Origin: Schistosoma mansoni
Taxonomy: Eukaryota > Platyhelminthes > Trematoda > Strigeidida > Schistosomatidae
Direction of reading: 5' to 3'
NCBI RefSeq assembly: GCF_000237925.1
Contig: NC_031502.1
Span: 9,970,630 to 10,034,629, forward strand
DNA length: 64,000 nucleotides
Below, in pieces: positions 54,701 through 60,827 of this stretch. The stretch's first letter is position 1. Each line of letters starts with the position of its first letter. The translations under genes were made by a program, and so were the position numbers. The notes beneath the pieces are model-generated. The model did no database searches. It had not been told where the DNA came from and was given only the letters and a program-made list of their open reading frames with translations.

Positions 54701-57700
54701 ATAATTGCCTAAGTTTCATCGAATTAAAAATCCATGCAGTTGAAAAGTAAATTATAAAATATTGTCCAGTGATTAACTGAAAATCGTGAATCATATCAGT
54801 TTTCGGTACTTGATCATTACAACTTGGCAATATCTGTAAAAAAGAACTAGTCCTTCAAACCTTATTTAAATGCAAAACTCCAATATCGTTGCCTAAAATT
54901 ACAATATTAATGAGAAGTAAATCAAGTTCGAATATCACTAGCTAGTTGCGTGCATTGATCTATAACCATTTTAATTTATCGTATAACAAAATTTTATCCC
55001 CCAAAGTACAATTATTTCTGTTGAAAAACATTCACTTATTGAAAATAATTAATCCGAGTCTACTTGTTGTAATTTCAGTTTACAATTATTACGCTAGAGA
55101 CCTATGGAGTTATAAAATAAAATAAAAATAGTTCAGCGAATAAAGTTTCATTTTCGAAGACATCATTTATTAAACTATGTGATCATACTTATAGCTATTT
55201 TACACATAGCAACCTATAATAAAATAGAAAATTGTTGTATCATTAAAAAAGATATCACAAGTTAATCAAACATTTTAAATATCCGATAAACTTGGATAAG
55301 TCAAAGGTTAATCAGGATAGGAAAGATAACTGTTCACTTCACGGATTTAAACATATAAAATAGAGACGAACGCATTCTGAAAACAATCTACAAATTAGAT
55401 GGGACTTTACTACCACAAGTTCTTATGACTTTATCAAGAAATTCAGGTATACTGTTGTCTAACAACTTATATTGATATGAACATTAGCGATAGTAGTGGT
55501 ATTAATATTGGTAATACAGGAGTAATAATGTCCATTTTTAAAAGTAATCATCTTCAGTATAAAGAAACCACAGTAACGCAGTCGCAAGTAATAATAAATT
55601 TAGCCGTTAGTTGAGGTTATTGACTTTTAAATATCTTATGCATAACAATGAGTTAAATAACTAGTGAAGCAAAACAGAACTAGTCAAAGTTAGAAATGTG
55701 AATCATTGAATCCCGGCTCAGTAGTCTAAATGTTTAGGAGCACATTACGAGACCAAGAGGGTCTGAGTTCCATACTCAGTTGGTTTGCGAATGCACACTA
55801 GTGAGGATTCCTATAATGGGCTGAAAAAGTTTTCTAATGTTTCCTAATTTTTTAATGGTTGCCTAACTATAGCCAGTCCGTTATGTGAACCATAAATGTA
55901 AAAATAGTTGGATAAACGAAAAAATTGGATGATAACTTCGAAAAAACTTTATCACGTAAAACGTTTATCAAAATATGAATAAACCAGGAGGGGTGTTTAT
56001 GTTACTTTTATTTCAAGGAGTCTTAAATATGAATGAATTCAGTGGTCGGTGTGCTTTTTCCAATACTTAAGATGCAAACTTTGAGAATCACTGAATGCTA
56101 TTGAACACCAAAAGATTAATTTTACAGAATTAGCACCAACAAAAAAAGTATTTTCAAACTGACCATGTACTAACTTCGTTATATGTCTTTGAGAAGAAAC
56201 AAACTTTATTTTCGAACTTTTTATCTGGAAACTAATAGCTAACTGATTGAGTCATACTTTAGTTTACTGCTGCAATTATATTATTAACTTCATAAAGATA
56301 CTGACTAATTAACTTCCATAACTTTTCATTTTGATTTAGCTGCAACACTGTTTCATAGTGTTTTATGGCAGAATAAGGTAGACTCTATTGACTTTTTTGT
56401 CCCTTAGCATAACATAACATCTTACACAATATCCTAATCACCAGTTTACTTTTCATTGACAATTAGGCTAAATTTTCATCTTCCAAAATAATAACGTTTC
56501 CTGATAACCTTTAGTAAAACTGTAAGGTGACAATATACAGACGTTTATTCCTCATTTTAATTTATTAGAGACACTATTTAATGATAAGCAATTTCCGAAT
56601 TATTAAGTTGTTCAGTAAAGTTAGAAAACGTTGGTCTTATTAGAACTCAAATAAATGATCTCCATAATACCGCCTAATTGCTATAGTTATCTGAACAGGA
56701 ATAGAAAAGTCTCATAGATTTTCTTCACTTTGTAAGTTACATATGTTTTCTTAATAAAAATAAAAGGCAAATCGAGTAGTGTTTCGAAATCGGAACAGAT
56801 AATGGGTAATTAGTTGACATATGTCATTTAGTGAAAAGAAAACTGAATTGTATAAAAATGTACAATAAATCAATATTGTGACAGTAATATATTCAAGTTT
56901 TTAAAAGTAAAACACTGTGATAGCAGTTCATGAAGCGTATGCCTACTTTGACAACAGTTTTTGGTTCAATACTAGTTTTCCCTATTATTTTCCATCTGCT
57001 CTTACAAATATTCAGTTTCCTTAGATCTCTTAGGAAAAGAAAAATCATATGGATTATTACTAGGCTGTTATCTTTTTTGATACATTGATCTATTCATTAA
57101 GTAATAATCTTAATGTCCTATTTCAGGTAACAAACTAGGTGGATTGGGTTCATACCAATGACACATGGTATAGAATATGATTTCTTCAAAGGCGCTTTGA
57201 CCAAGACCTAATATCTTTTAGATAACTAATATAAATTATAGACAACAAAATAAACGAAGGACGGTTAGGTTAAAGTAACTGCTTGATTACACTGTCATGC
57301 ATAATTATATTTGATAAGGTCTGTTCTACAAAATAATTTCGAATTTAGTTGTCACTTCTGCGCAAGGTCAAAATCTAATAGTTTTTGAATATTACTAACC
57401 TAGTGAAGAAAATTGGTCGAACTAACAGCTAAAATAAAATGATTAGCTCAAAGATGAACTTATTTTGACTGGAAACAACCTTGATGGTATGGCAAGTGAC
57501 CAAGGATCATTTTTATACTAAGTCATATTTTGTTGACGATAACTGGTAAATAAAATATATTTCAATTGTGAACCTAGAACGGCTGATAAGTGACTGAATA
57601 TGTTGTCGTTATATTCAACGCAATTAACAACACTTCATGCATGGAAAGTGGAGATTTCATGGATTTAAAGGAGTTTACACGAATCGTATAAACTGGAATT

Positions 57701-58448
57701 GTACCAATAATTAAGATTTAAATCTATTGAAAAACTAGAGTGATTTATCATCCATCGGCCTCTGCGTTTAGTGTTCTAAAATATGAACCTTTCAACATAA
57801 AATAGAGGAAAAATAAACCGAATGTATGGTAAAATTAATCTTCAAGAAATAATGGAAAATGTCATCACATAATGGTCAGCGAATTGTTACGGTCAAACTG
57901 CTGCTAGATATTTTTTTAAAAATATGAATAGACTAAACAAAAGACGACTTTAGAATAAAACCATTGATGCCACAGAAAATTTATACGAATAGACTGTGAA
58001 CCAATCAATTCAATAAATATTTTACATCCAAATACATATTTCAAACCATATTTATCTTGACGAATACATAAACGTAAAATGTAGAATAGATACATCACCA
58101 AGACTGGTTCAGTGATAATAAGGCTGATGGAAACCGAAAGATTTTTAAAAAGTATACCTACTTCACACGTTTGTCTTCAATTTGCCGAAATTTGTCAAAG
58201 CGTGAAAGCACTTCTTCCAAATGATTTTGTTCTTCAACGGTAAGATTAGCATTCGCAAGTGTTGTTCCTTTCCTAGGGTATGATTTGATGCTCTTTGTAC
58301 TACCAATGCTAAGACTATCTGGAATAAATGCGCTTCCAGTCTTGCTTCCAATATTATGCGCAGGAGAGTTCGATCTTGAACGAAAGTTGTCATTAGTAGA
58401 CTCAAAAGGGCGCGACAAGGTAGGATTATTTATGTTAGAATATGACAT
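334..58448 (-). CDS. SYTL: Synaptotagmin-like protein (Slp/granuphilin/bitesize family), multi-exon gene, 3' end outside window
   Basis: Whole-gene entry; the exons are listed separately. Seen: an N-terminal Slp-homology helix, an eight-cysteine FYVE-like zinc finger, a second Slp-homology segment, a polar linker and two C2 domains, in that order on the minus strand, with GT-AG introns and matching phases over most joins. Known of the family: the Slp-homology domain binds GTP-loaded Rab27 on secretory vesicles, and the C2 domains bind phospholipid or SNARE partners at the plasma membrane, so the protein docks vesicles for exocytosis. Inferred: a Rab effector in secretory or neural cells of a flatworm. 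Introns reach about 12 kb and are filled with retroelements. Gaps in the model: the second half of C2A, the C-terminal end of C2B (beyond base 1) and the join between 34.9 and 20.9 kb. Rabphilin and RIM also pair a zinc finger with C2 domains, but the helix just before the finger and the C2B motif NDFLGG fit Slp better. The vertebrate paralogue cannot be chosen. Confidence 0.85.
543..2213. other. Intron inside C2B
   Basis: This intron splits loop 1 of C2B. It is AT-rich and noncoding apart from a short tRNA-related repeat at about 1580-1860. The other open frames here have no domain signal or codon-like composition. Confidence 0.7.
1580..1860 (+). repeat. tRNA-related short interspersed repeat, probable
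   Basis: The segment contains GGTTCGAATCCCAC at about 1628, a near-consensus internal RNA polymerase III B box, in a setting too short and poorly paired for a real tRNA. The following 200 bases are relatively GC-rich for the intron. A tRNA-derived SINE is the simplest reading; copy comparison is needed for the ends. Confidence 0.35.
2214..2369 (-). CDS. SYTL: Slp gene exon: first half of C2B domain
   Basis: This exon encodes 51 whole codons with split codons at both ends. It reads [16 protein letters not shown], an insertion typical of Slp C2B, then [17 protein letters not shown] and KDNVDPYVK. The DPYVK loop-1 signature is intact. The donor AAAAT|GTATGT is chosen over a later GTAAGA because it joins the next exon in frame and produces YVKIYMLPGK, the canonical strand after loop 1. 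The acceptor is ACTTACAAATCAG|T, which requires the missing C2A exon to end in phase 2. Confidence 0.92.
4119..4318. other. Assembly gap of 200 N
   Basis: Exactly 200 unknown bases. The round size suggests a placeholder and not a measured length. Open frames called across it are meaningless. Its right edge lies in a repeat remnant. Confidence 0.99.
4319..4410 (-). repeat. Remnant of the repeat seen whole at 49.0-49.5 kb
   Basis: The end of this segment, CCAGGGCATTTGAGGGC, and the preceding bases match, with decay, the reverse complement of 49018-49110. The copy is therefore on the minus strand and begins at about 4405, with the rest hidden in the gap. A dispersed repeat here explains why the assembly broke. 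Confidence 0.55.
6066..6250 (-). CDS. SYTL: Slp gene exon: start of C2A domain
   Basis: This exon encodes 61 residues and two bases. It begins [14 protein letters not shown], the serine-rich segment with VYSE that precedes C2A in Slp proteins, followed by [16 protein letters not shown] and a strand reading [16 protein letters not shown]. This covers C2 strands 1-2 and loop 1. The final NITNP stands where calcium-binding C2 domains have SDP, so one loop-1 aspartate is replaced by asparagine; calcium-independent membrane or partner binding is likely but inferred. The acceptor is CAAAATAAG|GCC and the donor CC|GTAAGT, phase 2. The next exon should begin by completing proline and reading YVK. Confidence 0.88.
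6251..9002. other. Intron upstream of C2A exon
   Basis: AT-rich intron with no recognisable gene. It holds a short CA-rich tract near 7880-7897 and the AT dinucleotide array near 8880. The open frames at 6251-6499 and 8612-8812 look like chance. Confidence 0.65.
8879..8920. repeat. AT dinucleotide microsatellite
   Basis: About 20 perfect TA units, between the possible alternative last exon and the C2A exon. Length is probably polymorphic. Confidence 0.95.
9003..9239 (-). CDS. SYTL: Slp gene exon before C2A, or alternative last exon
   Basis: An open frame of 79 codons follows a strong acceptor (ATGTTTTAG|GTA) and fits the phase-0 end of the 16.6 kb exon. It has no early ATG, so start-based ORF calling misses it. 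It reads [17 protein letters not shown], then a basic [10 protein letters not shown] stretch. Two donors in phase 0 could close it: CAT|GTAAAC at 9002 (used for the end given here) or AGG|GTAAAT inside. Either joins the C2A exon in frame. If neither is used, the frame ends at TGA 8979-8981 after seven more codons, which would give a product without C2 domains. Confidence 0.65.
10560..11900. repeat. Probable interspersed repeat, family not identified
   Basis: This stretch is richer in GC than its surroundings and has short open frames on the plus strand (10585-10803, 10967-11206) without any domain I recognise. Its composition resembles the known retroelement copies in the window more than the intron. 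It may be old LINE or LTR-element sequence. Self-comparison against the genome would settle it. Confidence 0.3.
12155..12600 (+). mobile_element. 3' fragment of a LINE (same family as 30.4-32.9 kb, probable)
   Basis: The segment encodes, with decay, the C-terminal stretch after the reverse transcriptase (a motif like LGWGPRDY-x-NQWLETLSD) and then a 3' untranslated region ending in a GTTGAGTTCGACTGACTGAC-like terminus near 12575. The orientation is plus. It is strongly 5'-truncated and mutated. The family assignment rests on the residual protein pattern I know from schistosome LINEs, not on a direct overlap with the other copy. Confidence 0.55.
15300..15930 (+). mobile_element. Ty3/gypsy-type LTR retrotransposon fragment, integrase region, fossil
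   Basis: The plus strand shows the zinc-binding (H-H-C-C type) N-terminal part of a gypsy-class integrase, recognisable by [16 protein letters not shown] and a following YW and C-x2-C pattern, then remains of the catalytic core start. No LTRs or other parts are adjacent. The element is broken, with several breaks, and clearly old. Confidence 0.65.
16602..16832 (-). CDS. SYTL: Slp gene linker exon, serine-rich, 231 bases
   Basis: This exon encodes 77 residues in phase 0 at both ends. It starts [20 protein letters not shown] and ends SNLSVASG. The acceptor is CTTTTTACAG and the donor GGG|GTAAGT, both strong. The serine/threonine-rich content suggests a disordered, possibly phosphorylated linker before C2A. 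The end joins either the 9.2 kb exon or, by skipping, the C2A exon; both keep frame. Reading past the donor meets a stop after 13 more codons. Confidence 0.8.
16833..20769. other. Intron mostly filled by an old RTE LINE
   Basis: Bases 17330-19985 are an RTE-clade LINE copy. Bases 16833-17330 show nothing recognisable. Bases 20320-20510 are a pyrimidine-rich, GC-richer block that looks like part of a further dispersed repeat, family unknown. Confidence 0.6.
17330..19985 (+). mobile_element. RTE-clade LINE (SR2-like), old and heavily mutated
   Basis: The plus strand carries in order remnants of the apurinic-type endonuclease ([13 protein letters not shown] followed by GLGERNGN near 17590), the spacer, HFEELLNR (near 18440), the fingers region with [13 protein letters not shown], an RT core beginning near 18880, the YLGSIID-type motif seen here as [10 protein letters not shown] (near 19400), QLKNIRNSK, and the C-terminal region ending near 19980. 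All parts are in the order of schistosome SR2-like RTE elements. Many stops and frame changes show it is long dead. It is the oldest looking of the three SR2-like copies in the window. Confidence 0.85.
20770..20853 (-). CDS. SYTL: Slp gene linker exon, 84 bases
   Basis: This exon encodes 28 residues in phase 0 at both ends, including [17 protein letters not shown]. The acceptor is AATTCCCAG|TCA and the donor CAC|GTATGT. An alternative acceptor nine bases upstream (GAAG at 20863) would add three residues in frame. Its phase-0 end joins the phase-0 start of the 16.8 kb exon. The sequence is acidic and polar, with no recognised domain. It has clear codon-like structure and lies between repeats, which supports it as host coding sequence. 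Confidence 0.65.
21795..22905 (-). mobile_element. RTE-clade LINE (SR2-like), 5'-truncated 3' half
   Basis: On the minus strand the copy starts at about 22905 in the RT motif [10 protein letters not shown] and continues through [10 protein letters not shown], where the usual FADDLAL catalytic box has become FSDDLAL. It goes on through [32 protein letters not shown] and LLYGAET to the C-terminal end and a short TAAG-type tail near 21795. Long open stretches (22116-22472) show it is younger than the 17-20 kb copy. It is nonfunctional because the endonuclease and the first part of RT are absent. The tail shows the true 3' end. Confidence 0.9.
22912..23173 (+). other. Open frame abutting the LINE breakpoint, unidentified
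   Basis: Beyond the LINE breakpoint an open frame of about 88 codons runs on the plus strand ([17 protein letters not shown] and on to a TAA). Codon usage is not strongly AT-biased, but no domain is recognised. It could be host-derived sequence, an unrelated element, or chance. Confidence 0.2.
24060..24600 (+). mobile_element. Penelope-like element, reverse transcriptase fragment
   Basis: The open frame 24313-24594 begins [17 protein letters not shown] in the normal Penelope reading (upstream GV at 24304), then [14 protein letters not shown] and [20 protein letters not shown]. These are the RT palm regions of Penelope-like elements, with VGET at the usual VDDT position. Upstream, MVSFDL near 24124 marks the earlier palm strand. 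It is a broken remnant. The downstream thumb and GIY-YIG parts are not clearly seen. The family is known from schistosomes (for example Cercyon). Confidence 0.6.
25940..25981 (-). CDS. Small 42-base linker exon candidate
   Basis: A good acceptor (TAATTTTAG) and a plausible donor (G|GTTAGC) flank 42 bases, a multiple of three. Two frames are open: phase 1 reads [13 protein letters not shown], typical disordered linker; phase 0 reads [14 protein letters not shown]. Phase 0 would join the next exon at 20853 without a frame change, whereas phase 1 would need another exon. I cannot decide. Nothing else in the neighbourhood explains this conserved-looking splice pair. Confidence 0.45.
26168..26449. 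repeat. Long inverted repeat, arms about 100 bases
   Basis: Bases 26168-26268 read as the reverse complement of 26350-26449 with about six mismatches, separated by about 80 bases. One arm contains GAAGAATATTCTTTTCAATA and the other its complement. It lies in the interval between two candidate exons and could form a long stem in the transcript. It has no coding capacity and may be a foldback-type element or a local inverted duplication. Confidence 0.93.
26503..26972 (-). CDS. Candidate long linker exon, interrupted by one frame change
   Basis: Two abutting open frames on the minus strand have the same asparagine-, serine- and lysine-rich composition expected of the linker between the zinc finger and C2A. 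The first (26861-26971) and second (26490-26861) are offset by one frame at a run of six A at about 26862-26867. That may be a homopolymer miscall, a real mutation, or two exons with an intron I do not recognise. Both halves contain the tetrapeptide KNDK in similar context. A possible acceptor is ACAACAG at 26973 and a weak donor T|GTAGGA near 26502. The phases do not fit the 34.9 kb exon directly, so an intermediate exon would be needed. Confidence 0.35.
27262..27390 (+). repeat. Possible tRNA-related repeat, decayed
   Basis: A CTCAGTAGTTCAGTAGATAA stretch, a GTTTGAAGCCG spacer and ATCCTGGGTTAGAGTTT resemble the A-box and B-box regions of the better copies at 36.7 and 55.7 kb. Divergence is high, so ends and family are uncertain. 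Confidence 0.3.
30385..32935 (+). mobile_element. RTE-related LINE with endonuclease and RT, truncated at 3' side
   Basis: A GC-richer leader (30430-30950) precedes an endonuclease domain: [29 protein letters not shown] (GDFN-type motif with the asparagine changed to tyrosine), GPHG, then [10 protein letters not shown] and DSDHTLV at the catalytic histidine. RT follows, with [50 protein letters not shown] and [12 protein letters not shown], where the usual YADDIVLF box has two changes. Stops occur in several places. The copy stops in the middle of the post-RT region at about 32925 and is followed at once by ATAA units. The 330-codon open frame at 30545-31537 shows moderate age. It belongs to a schistosome LINE family distinct from SR2. 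Confidence 0.88.
33552..33580 (+). repeat. GA-rich low-complexity tract
   Basis: Runs of AGAC and AGAG followed by GGGAGAGGG. A short purine tract with no other feature. Confidence 0.8.
33695..33758. repeat. AT dinucleotide microsatellite, long
   Basis: About 31 perfect TA units in a row, the longest simple repeat in the window. It produces a spurious run of alternating tyrosine and isoleucine in an open frame on the minus strand. Confidence 0.97.
34759..34770 (-). CDS. Possible 12-base microexon of the Slp gene
   Basis: On the minus strand AATAATTTAG is followed by twelve bases (ACTGCACTCACA) and then a strong donor GTAAGT. Read in the phase left by the 34.9 kb exon it would add four residues (N-C-T-H) and return phase 1. 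Schistosomes are known for microexons with lengths that are multiples of three. The acceptor lacks a long pyrimidine tract, and a match this short could be chance, so this is a candidate only. Confidence 0.25.
34935..34988 (-). CDS. SYTL: Slp gene exon 4: short basic linker exon
   Basis: The exon is 54 bases, a multiple of three, and phase 1 at both ends. It reads [17 protein letters not shown] after completing an arginine codon with exon 3. The acceptor is preceded by a pyrimidine tract (CTTCTTTTAG|GT) and the donor is A|GTGAGT. The product is a basic, disordered stretch just after the Slp-homology domain; no domain is recognised. The frame match with exon 3 is the main support. It could be skipped without a frame change. 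Confidence 0.75.
   Translation of the reverse strand: MKRDPAHLVVEEQMCKK
34989..36171. other. Intron between exons 4 and 3
   Basis: About 1.2 kb of AT-rich intron with a run of nine C near 35910. Nothing else is recognised. The open frame at 35073-35279 has no domain signal. Confidence 0.7.
36172..36293 (-). CDS. SYTL: Slp gene exon 3: second Slp-homology segment
   Basis: This exon encodes residues 168-208. It begins [16 protein letters not shown], whose WF-x-EQ core is the signature of the segment that follows the zinc finger in Slp proteins and completes the Rab-binding surface. It continues with basic residues and an S-S-I-Q-R helix. The acceptor is GTTTATAG|T and the donor is C|GTAAGC, leaving one base. 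Length 122 keeps the frame between exon 2 (phase 2) and exon 4 (phase 1). The long ORF of this exon is masked in a simple start-to-stop search because it has no internal ATG. Confidence 0.88.
36540..36880 (+). mobile_element. tRNA-derived SINE resembling schistosome Sm-alpha
   Basis: The core CAGCTCAGTGGTTCATAGAT (A-box-like) and the later GGTTCTGGGTGGAAGTCCCG (B-box-like), then GGATGCACACTTCTGAGTCA and GTCCAGTGCTTCCAGGTTTC, follow the layout of the Sm-alpha family of schistosome tRNA-derived retroposons. The preceding 145 bases (TGGAGTTCAAGTGAGAAG and on) are probably part of the same unit. It is mutated and has no clear poly-A tail. Confidence 0.7.
40826..40872 (-). other. Exon-like 47-base stretch, doubtful
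   Basis: The minus strand has TTTTGTCTAG before and GTTAGT after an open 47 bases reading [15 protein letters not shown]. The plus strand of the same bases reads [15 protein letters not shown], similar in pattern to the LINE motif DGETLEDVESFTYLG. It may therefore be an old RTE relic, not an exon. It does not fit the phase of the flanking Slp exons. Confidence 0.15.
41740..42115 (+). repeat. Dispersed repeat with tRNA-like core, probable
   Basis: A GC-richer block with GTGTGTAGCTGAGTGATTCG and GGGCTTGAGTCCCACAGGAA, a B-box-like pattern, followed by CCAAGACTACAGGTACCCCT. It stands out sharply from the AT-rich intron. Likely a tRNA-related short repeat of another family than the copy at 36.7 kb. 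Ends are approximate. Confidence 0.4.
43970..44490 (+). mobile_element. Possible solo LTR or short retroposon, uncertain
   Basis: A GC-richer block has a promoter-like CTATAAAAACCCTATATTTT near 44355, followed by a GAATGAACCTTTGGAGTAAA-type segment, an order seen in schistosome LTRs. No paired LTR or coding part is adjacent, and terminal repeats were not verified. If it is an LTR it is an isolated, broken relic. It could equally be another kind of dispersed repeat. Confidence 0.25.
45405..45790 (+). mobile_element. RTE-clade LINE (SR2-like), 3'-end fragment
   Basis: In the plus direction the segment encodes, with stops, [23 protein letters not shown] residues, [20 protein letters not shown], a [22 protein letters not shown] stretch and a terminal DRVCW. 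That is the C-terminal domain of SR2-like elements. Only the last about 385 bases are present, so this is a short 5'-truncated insertion. Confidence 0.8.
48502..48717 (-). CDS. SYTL: Slp gene exon 2: FYVE-like zinc finger
   Basis: This exon encodes residues 97-167. The helix from exon 1 continues to about residue 115, followed by four CxxC pairs: C121/C124, C138/C141, C146/C149 and C161/C164. Eight cysteines in this spacing coordinate two zinc ions in the FYVE-like finger between the two Slp-homology segments. The acceptor is TCTCTAATTTTAG|A and the donor AC|GTAAGC. The two trailing bases join the first T of exon 3 to make threonine 168. Without splicing the frame stops two codons after the finger, which is the donor itself. 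The intron to exon 1 is about 9.4 kb. Confidence 0.92.
49016..49541 (+). mobile_element. Retroposon or LINE 3' end with AAAT tail
   Basis: A 510-base GC-richer block begins AGCCCTCAAATGCCCTGATA and ends in TTATGCGTTC followed by several AAAT units, a tail type used by RTE-clade LINEs and their nonautonomous partners. No intact frame is present; two long frames overlap on opposite strands, as expected of noncoding repeat DNA. A second, decayed copy ends beside the assembly gap at 4.3 kb. Confidence 0.65.
50650..50806 (+). mobile_element. tRNA-derived SINE (Sm-alpha-like), 5'-truncated
   Basis: GCACGAGACCGAAGGTCCTG continues into GGTTCGAATCCTGTGTGCGA, an intact B box, then GGATACGCACTGCTAAGGAG and AATGCTTCCAGGTTCTCAAC. 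The A-box part is missing or very decayed. It is the best preserved B box in the window. Confidence 0.75.
51850..53180 (-). mobile_element. Penelope-like element with GIY-YIG domain, fragment
   Basis: On the minus strand: an RT segment near 53000-53110 ([12 protein letters not shown] then [16 protein letters not shown]), a C-terminal stretch near 52250-52520 ([45 protein letters not shown]) and a GIY-YIG endonuclease near 51950-52110 ([20 protein letters not shown] then [12 protein letters not shown]). This domain order defines endonuclease-bearing Penelope-like elements. Between about 52560 and 52980 the expected RT catalytic part is absent, and unrelated, partly GC-rich sequence lies there. 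The copy is broken. Confidence 0.78.
55711..55890 (+). mobile_element. tRNA-derived SINE (Sm-alpha-like), decayed
   Basis: TCCCGGCTCAGTAGTCTAAA (A-box-like), ACGAGACCAAGAGGGTCTGA, GTTCCATACTCAGTTGG, then GCACACTAGTGAGGATTCCT follow the same layout as the copy at 36.7 kb, with more mutations. It ends around GCCAGTCCGTTATGTG. Confidence 0.6.
58162..58448 (-). CDS. SYTL: Slp gene exon 1: start codon and first Slp-homology helix
   Basis: This exon encodes residues 1-95 plus two bases of codon 96. Residues 1-65 are serine- and asparagine-rich and look disordered. The last third reads [19 protein letters not shown], then an acidic/basic helix, which matches the Slp-homology 1 helix that contacts Rab27 in this family. 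The ATG at 58448 is chosen because an in-frame TAA stands five codons upstream (58461-58463). The donor is AA|GTAGGT; the split codon AAA is completed by the first base of the 48.7 kb exon, giving an uninterrupted helix (RVKQLRQEM). An untranslated upstream exon may exist but is not visible. Confidence 0.88.
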
Positions 58449-60169
58449 TTGAATTAGTAGTTAACAGCAATAGTTACAAGTTCTTTTAATTACAAATGTT
58501 TAGAAACATGTCAGTATAGTATTTAGGATAGTGTGGTGCTGAAAATACATATAACTTTAGTGTCTACAAGTAACCAATCAGATGAAAGGCCTTTAAACTA
58601 TCCAGGTCTTCTAAGTAAAAGTGTGAACCTTTAATGCTAAAAAGAACTAAAAATATAGAAGAGAATACTTACAAATAAAAACAGCTAGTTTCACACTTAC
58701 TGTTTTGTTTTACTGAACTGTTGAAATGTTAAAGTCACTAAAACGATCTTTTAAACACGGTACCTATTTACGTGTTCATTGACGAGAAATTGATTCATTA
58801 TCATACACGGTTATTTTAAGGAGCGCTTTTCTATCTACGTAGATGGTTTTAGAAGTGCCGGCTAAATACGTCTATTTGAGCACGACATTCAAATATATTT
58901 AGTCGTAGTTTTTGAAAACTAATAATAAAGAATAATTTGTCTTGACAGTCATTAAGTTTTTTCAATTCATTGCTCTGTCTGTCACCCGTAAATAAAGGTA
59001 CGTTGAGTGTGACGTCCTCATTTTGAAATTGCTTGAAAGATTCAGCTTCTTAATCACAAAATACATCAACTGCATATTTGTCATGTTTTTTATTTGATTT
59101 TGAGTGCGACACCTGTAAAACTTTTGGAATTCAAGGTAGTTGTGAAACGAAATGCTAATGGATTTAGATTCACCACAACGTCTTGAAGTTTGATGTTAGA
59201 TTGTGGATTATGACGATTGCATAAAAGAACGGAAATTGTTTATCTTTTTGATTGTGTACTGAATATAATCTGCAATCTATGAGGCTCAAAACAAAACTTG
59301 AAGAAATGATTGTTCTGATCAAGCAGACTTTTCAGTATATGCTTACTAAGCGATAAGATGAATATGTCTTTGTAAAAAACACCTGTTCCGTCTTATAGAT
59401 GGGCATTAATACTGAGACAGATGGTATGAGTGAAACTTTCTGTGGACAGAGTCAAGATGGTCTGGTCACTGCTTAACATTTTAAGTCTGCCGCTTCAAAT
59501 AAGCGTGCGTACCATTTGGATGATAGAGAATGCATTCGGTCATATATTCTAGTCTTATTTCTAGTATAAAAAATTTGATAACGAACTCTTTGACCAATGA
59601 ATTTTATGAAAAAGATCGGATTGTAAGTATTAAGTTATTGTCTAATGTTTGGATCCTTGCATGTGAAAACTTAGCTATCTGTCTTTGCCATAAAATTCAA
59701 GCTCTTCATTACTTGTCAAATTAATTTACTAATTCATGGAAAATAATAAAACGTTATTTTGAAATACTTTACAATACAGCTAACCCTTCCAACGCGTCAT
59801 ACACAAAACCAGACGTTCTCTAAGACTCTTTTGTGGGTCAATATTTACTATCAGACAAGTTTTCCGGTGTATAACTCTTTGACCATCAACATATTTTAGC
59901 CTCATGCACGTGGAGTAGGGAGGGGTTTACGTCTGATTTGTAGGCTTATTTGCAAAGATGTATAGACAATGCGAATATCCGGCGCCATCCTAAAAACAGT
60001 TTGTCATAACCAAATCTACCGAAATCATCTTCCTCTGTAAAGACGTATATCAAACCAAAACTTTGATGCACATTGACAAACGTCACCGAACAAAACAGTG
60101 AAATCCAGTCAGAACATTTAATTCACTAGACAGACAATCTTATCCGAAAAAGCATCTTGTAGAATTTGG

Positions 60170-60470
60170 AACTACTACTGTACGCTATTGCAATCAATAT
60201 GTAACTAAAAGGCCGACAACTAGACGCCTAATTTCAAATGAGCACAAAACCCAATTACCTGATATTCTGAGAGCTAAACACCTGGTTATCAGTCGACCAG
60301 ATAAGTGTTTTGGTTTAATTGTAATTGATTGTCTAGAATACATCACAAATATTTTTTCGTGCTATCAGATAGCCAAGTTTTATAAGGACACTACTTAGAA
60401 TATACAACTAAACAGATTGAATAAAGGTTGACAAAAGTCAATAGTTACGATCCCTTTAAACAACTTAAAA
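60170..60470 (+). mobile_element. Possible Penelope-like element, N-terminal RT fragment
   Basis: The plus strand reads QLPDILRAKHLVISRPDK followed by CFGLIVIDCLEYI. This resembles the segment before the RT core of Penelope-like elements, where a RPDKG-x2-VV pattern followed by a D-Y-I motif is usual. Surrounding frames are interrupted. No RT catalytic part follows in the next kilobase. Confidence 0.4.
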
Positions 60471-60827
60471 CATCTCCGTCGGTTATCCCGAGCCAATGTG
60501 GAACAGTTAGTGCAGTAACTTGTAAAGTTGGTTTTCATTAAGCAGTAAAAGGGAATTGATTCATTCTATAATCTAGGGACCCAGAAGTACTAGCACCGAC
60601 GGCAAAGTCTACGTCAAACTAATACAATTCCAATAGATAATTACCAATACTGGTTATGTAAGTAGATTCACCAACAGAAACCTTAAGATGAAATATTAAC
60701 ATGAAAAAATGCCTACAGTGAGATACATCCTCTTCAAAAGGATTGAATTTAAAATAGATACTGAAGAAGAGATTCTAAAAAGCATATTTTCGGAATCTTT
60801 GTGAGGAACATCCTACTAGCTTGAACT

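Larger units (their letters stand above)
48718..58161. other. First large coding intron
   Basis: About 9.4 kb. It contains the AAAT-tailed repeat (49016-49541), two tRNA-derived SINE copies (50650-50806, 55711-55890) and a Penelope-like element (51850-53180). Bases 53250-55700 and 55900-58100 are AT-rich intron in which I see no gene. Confidence 0.65.
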
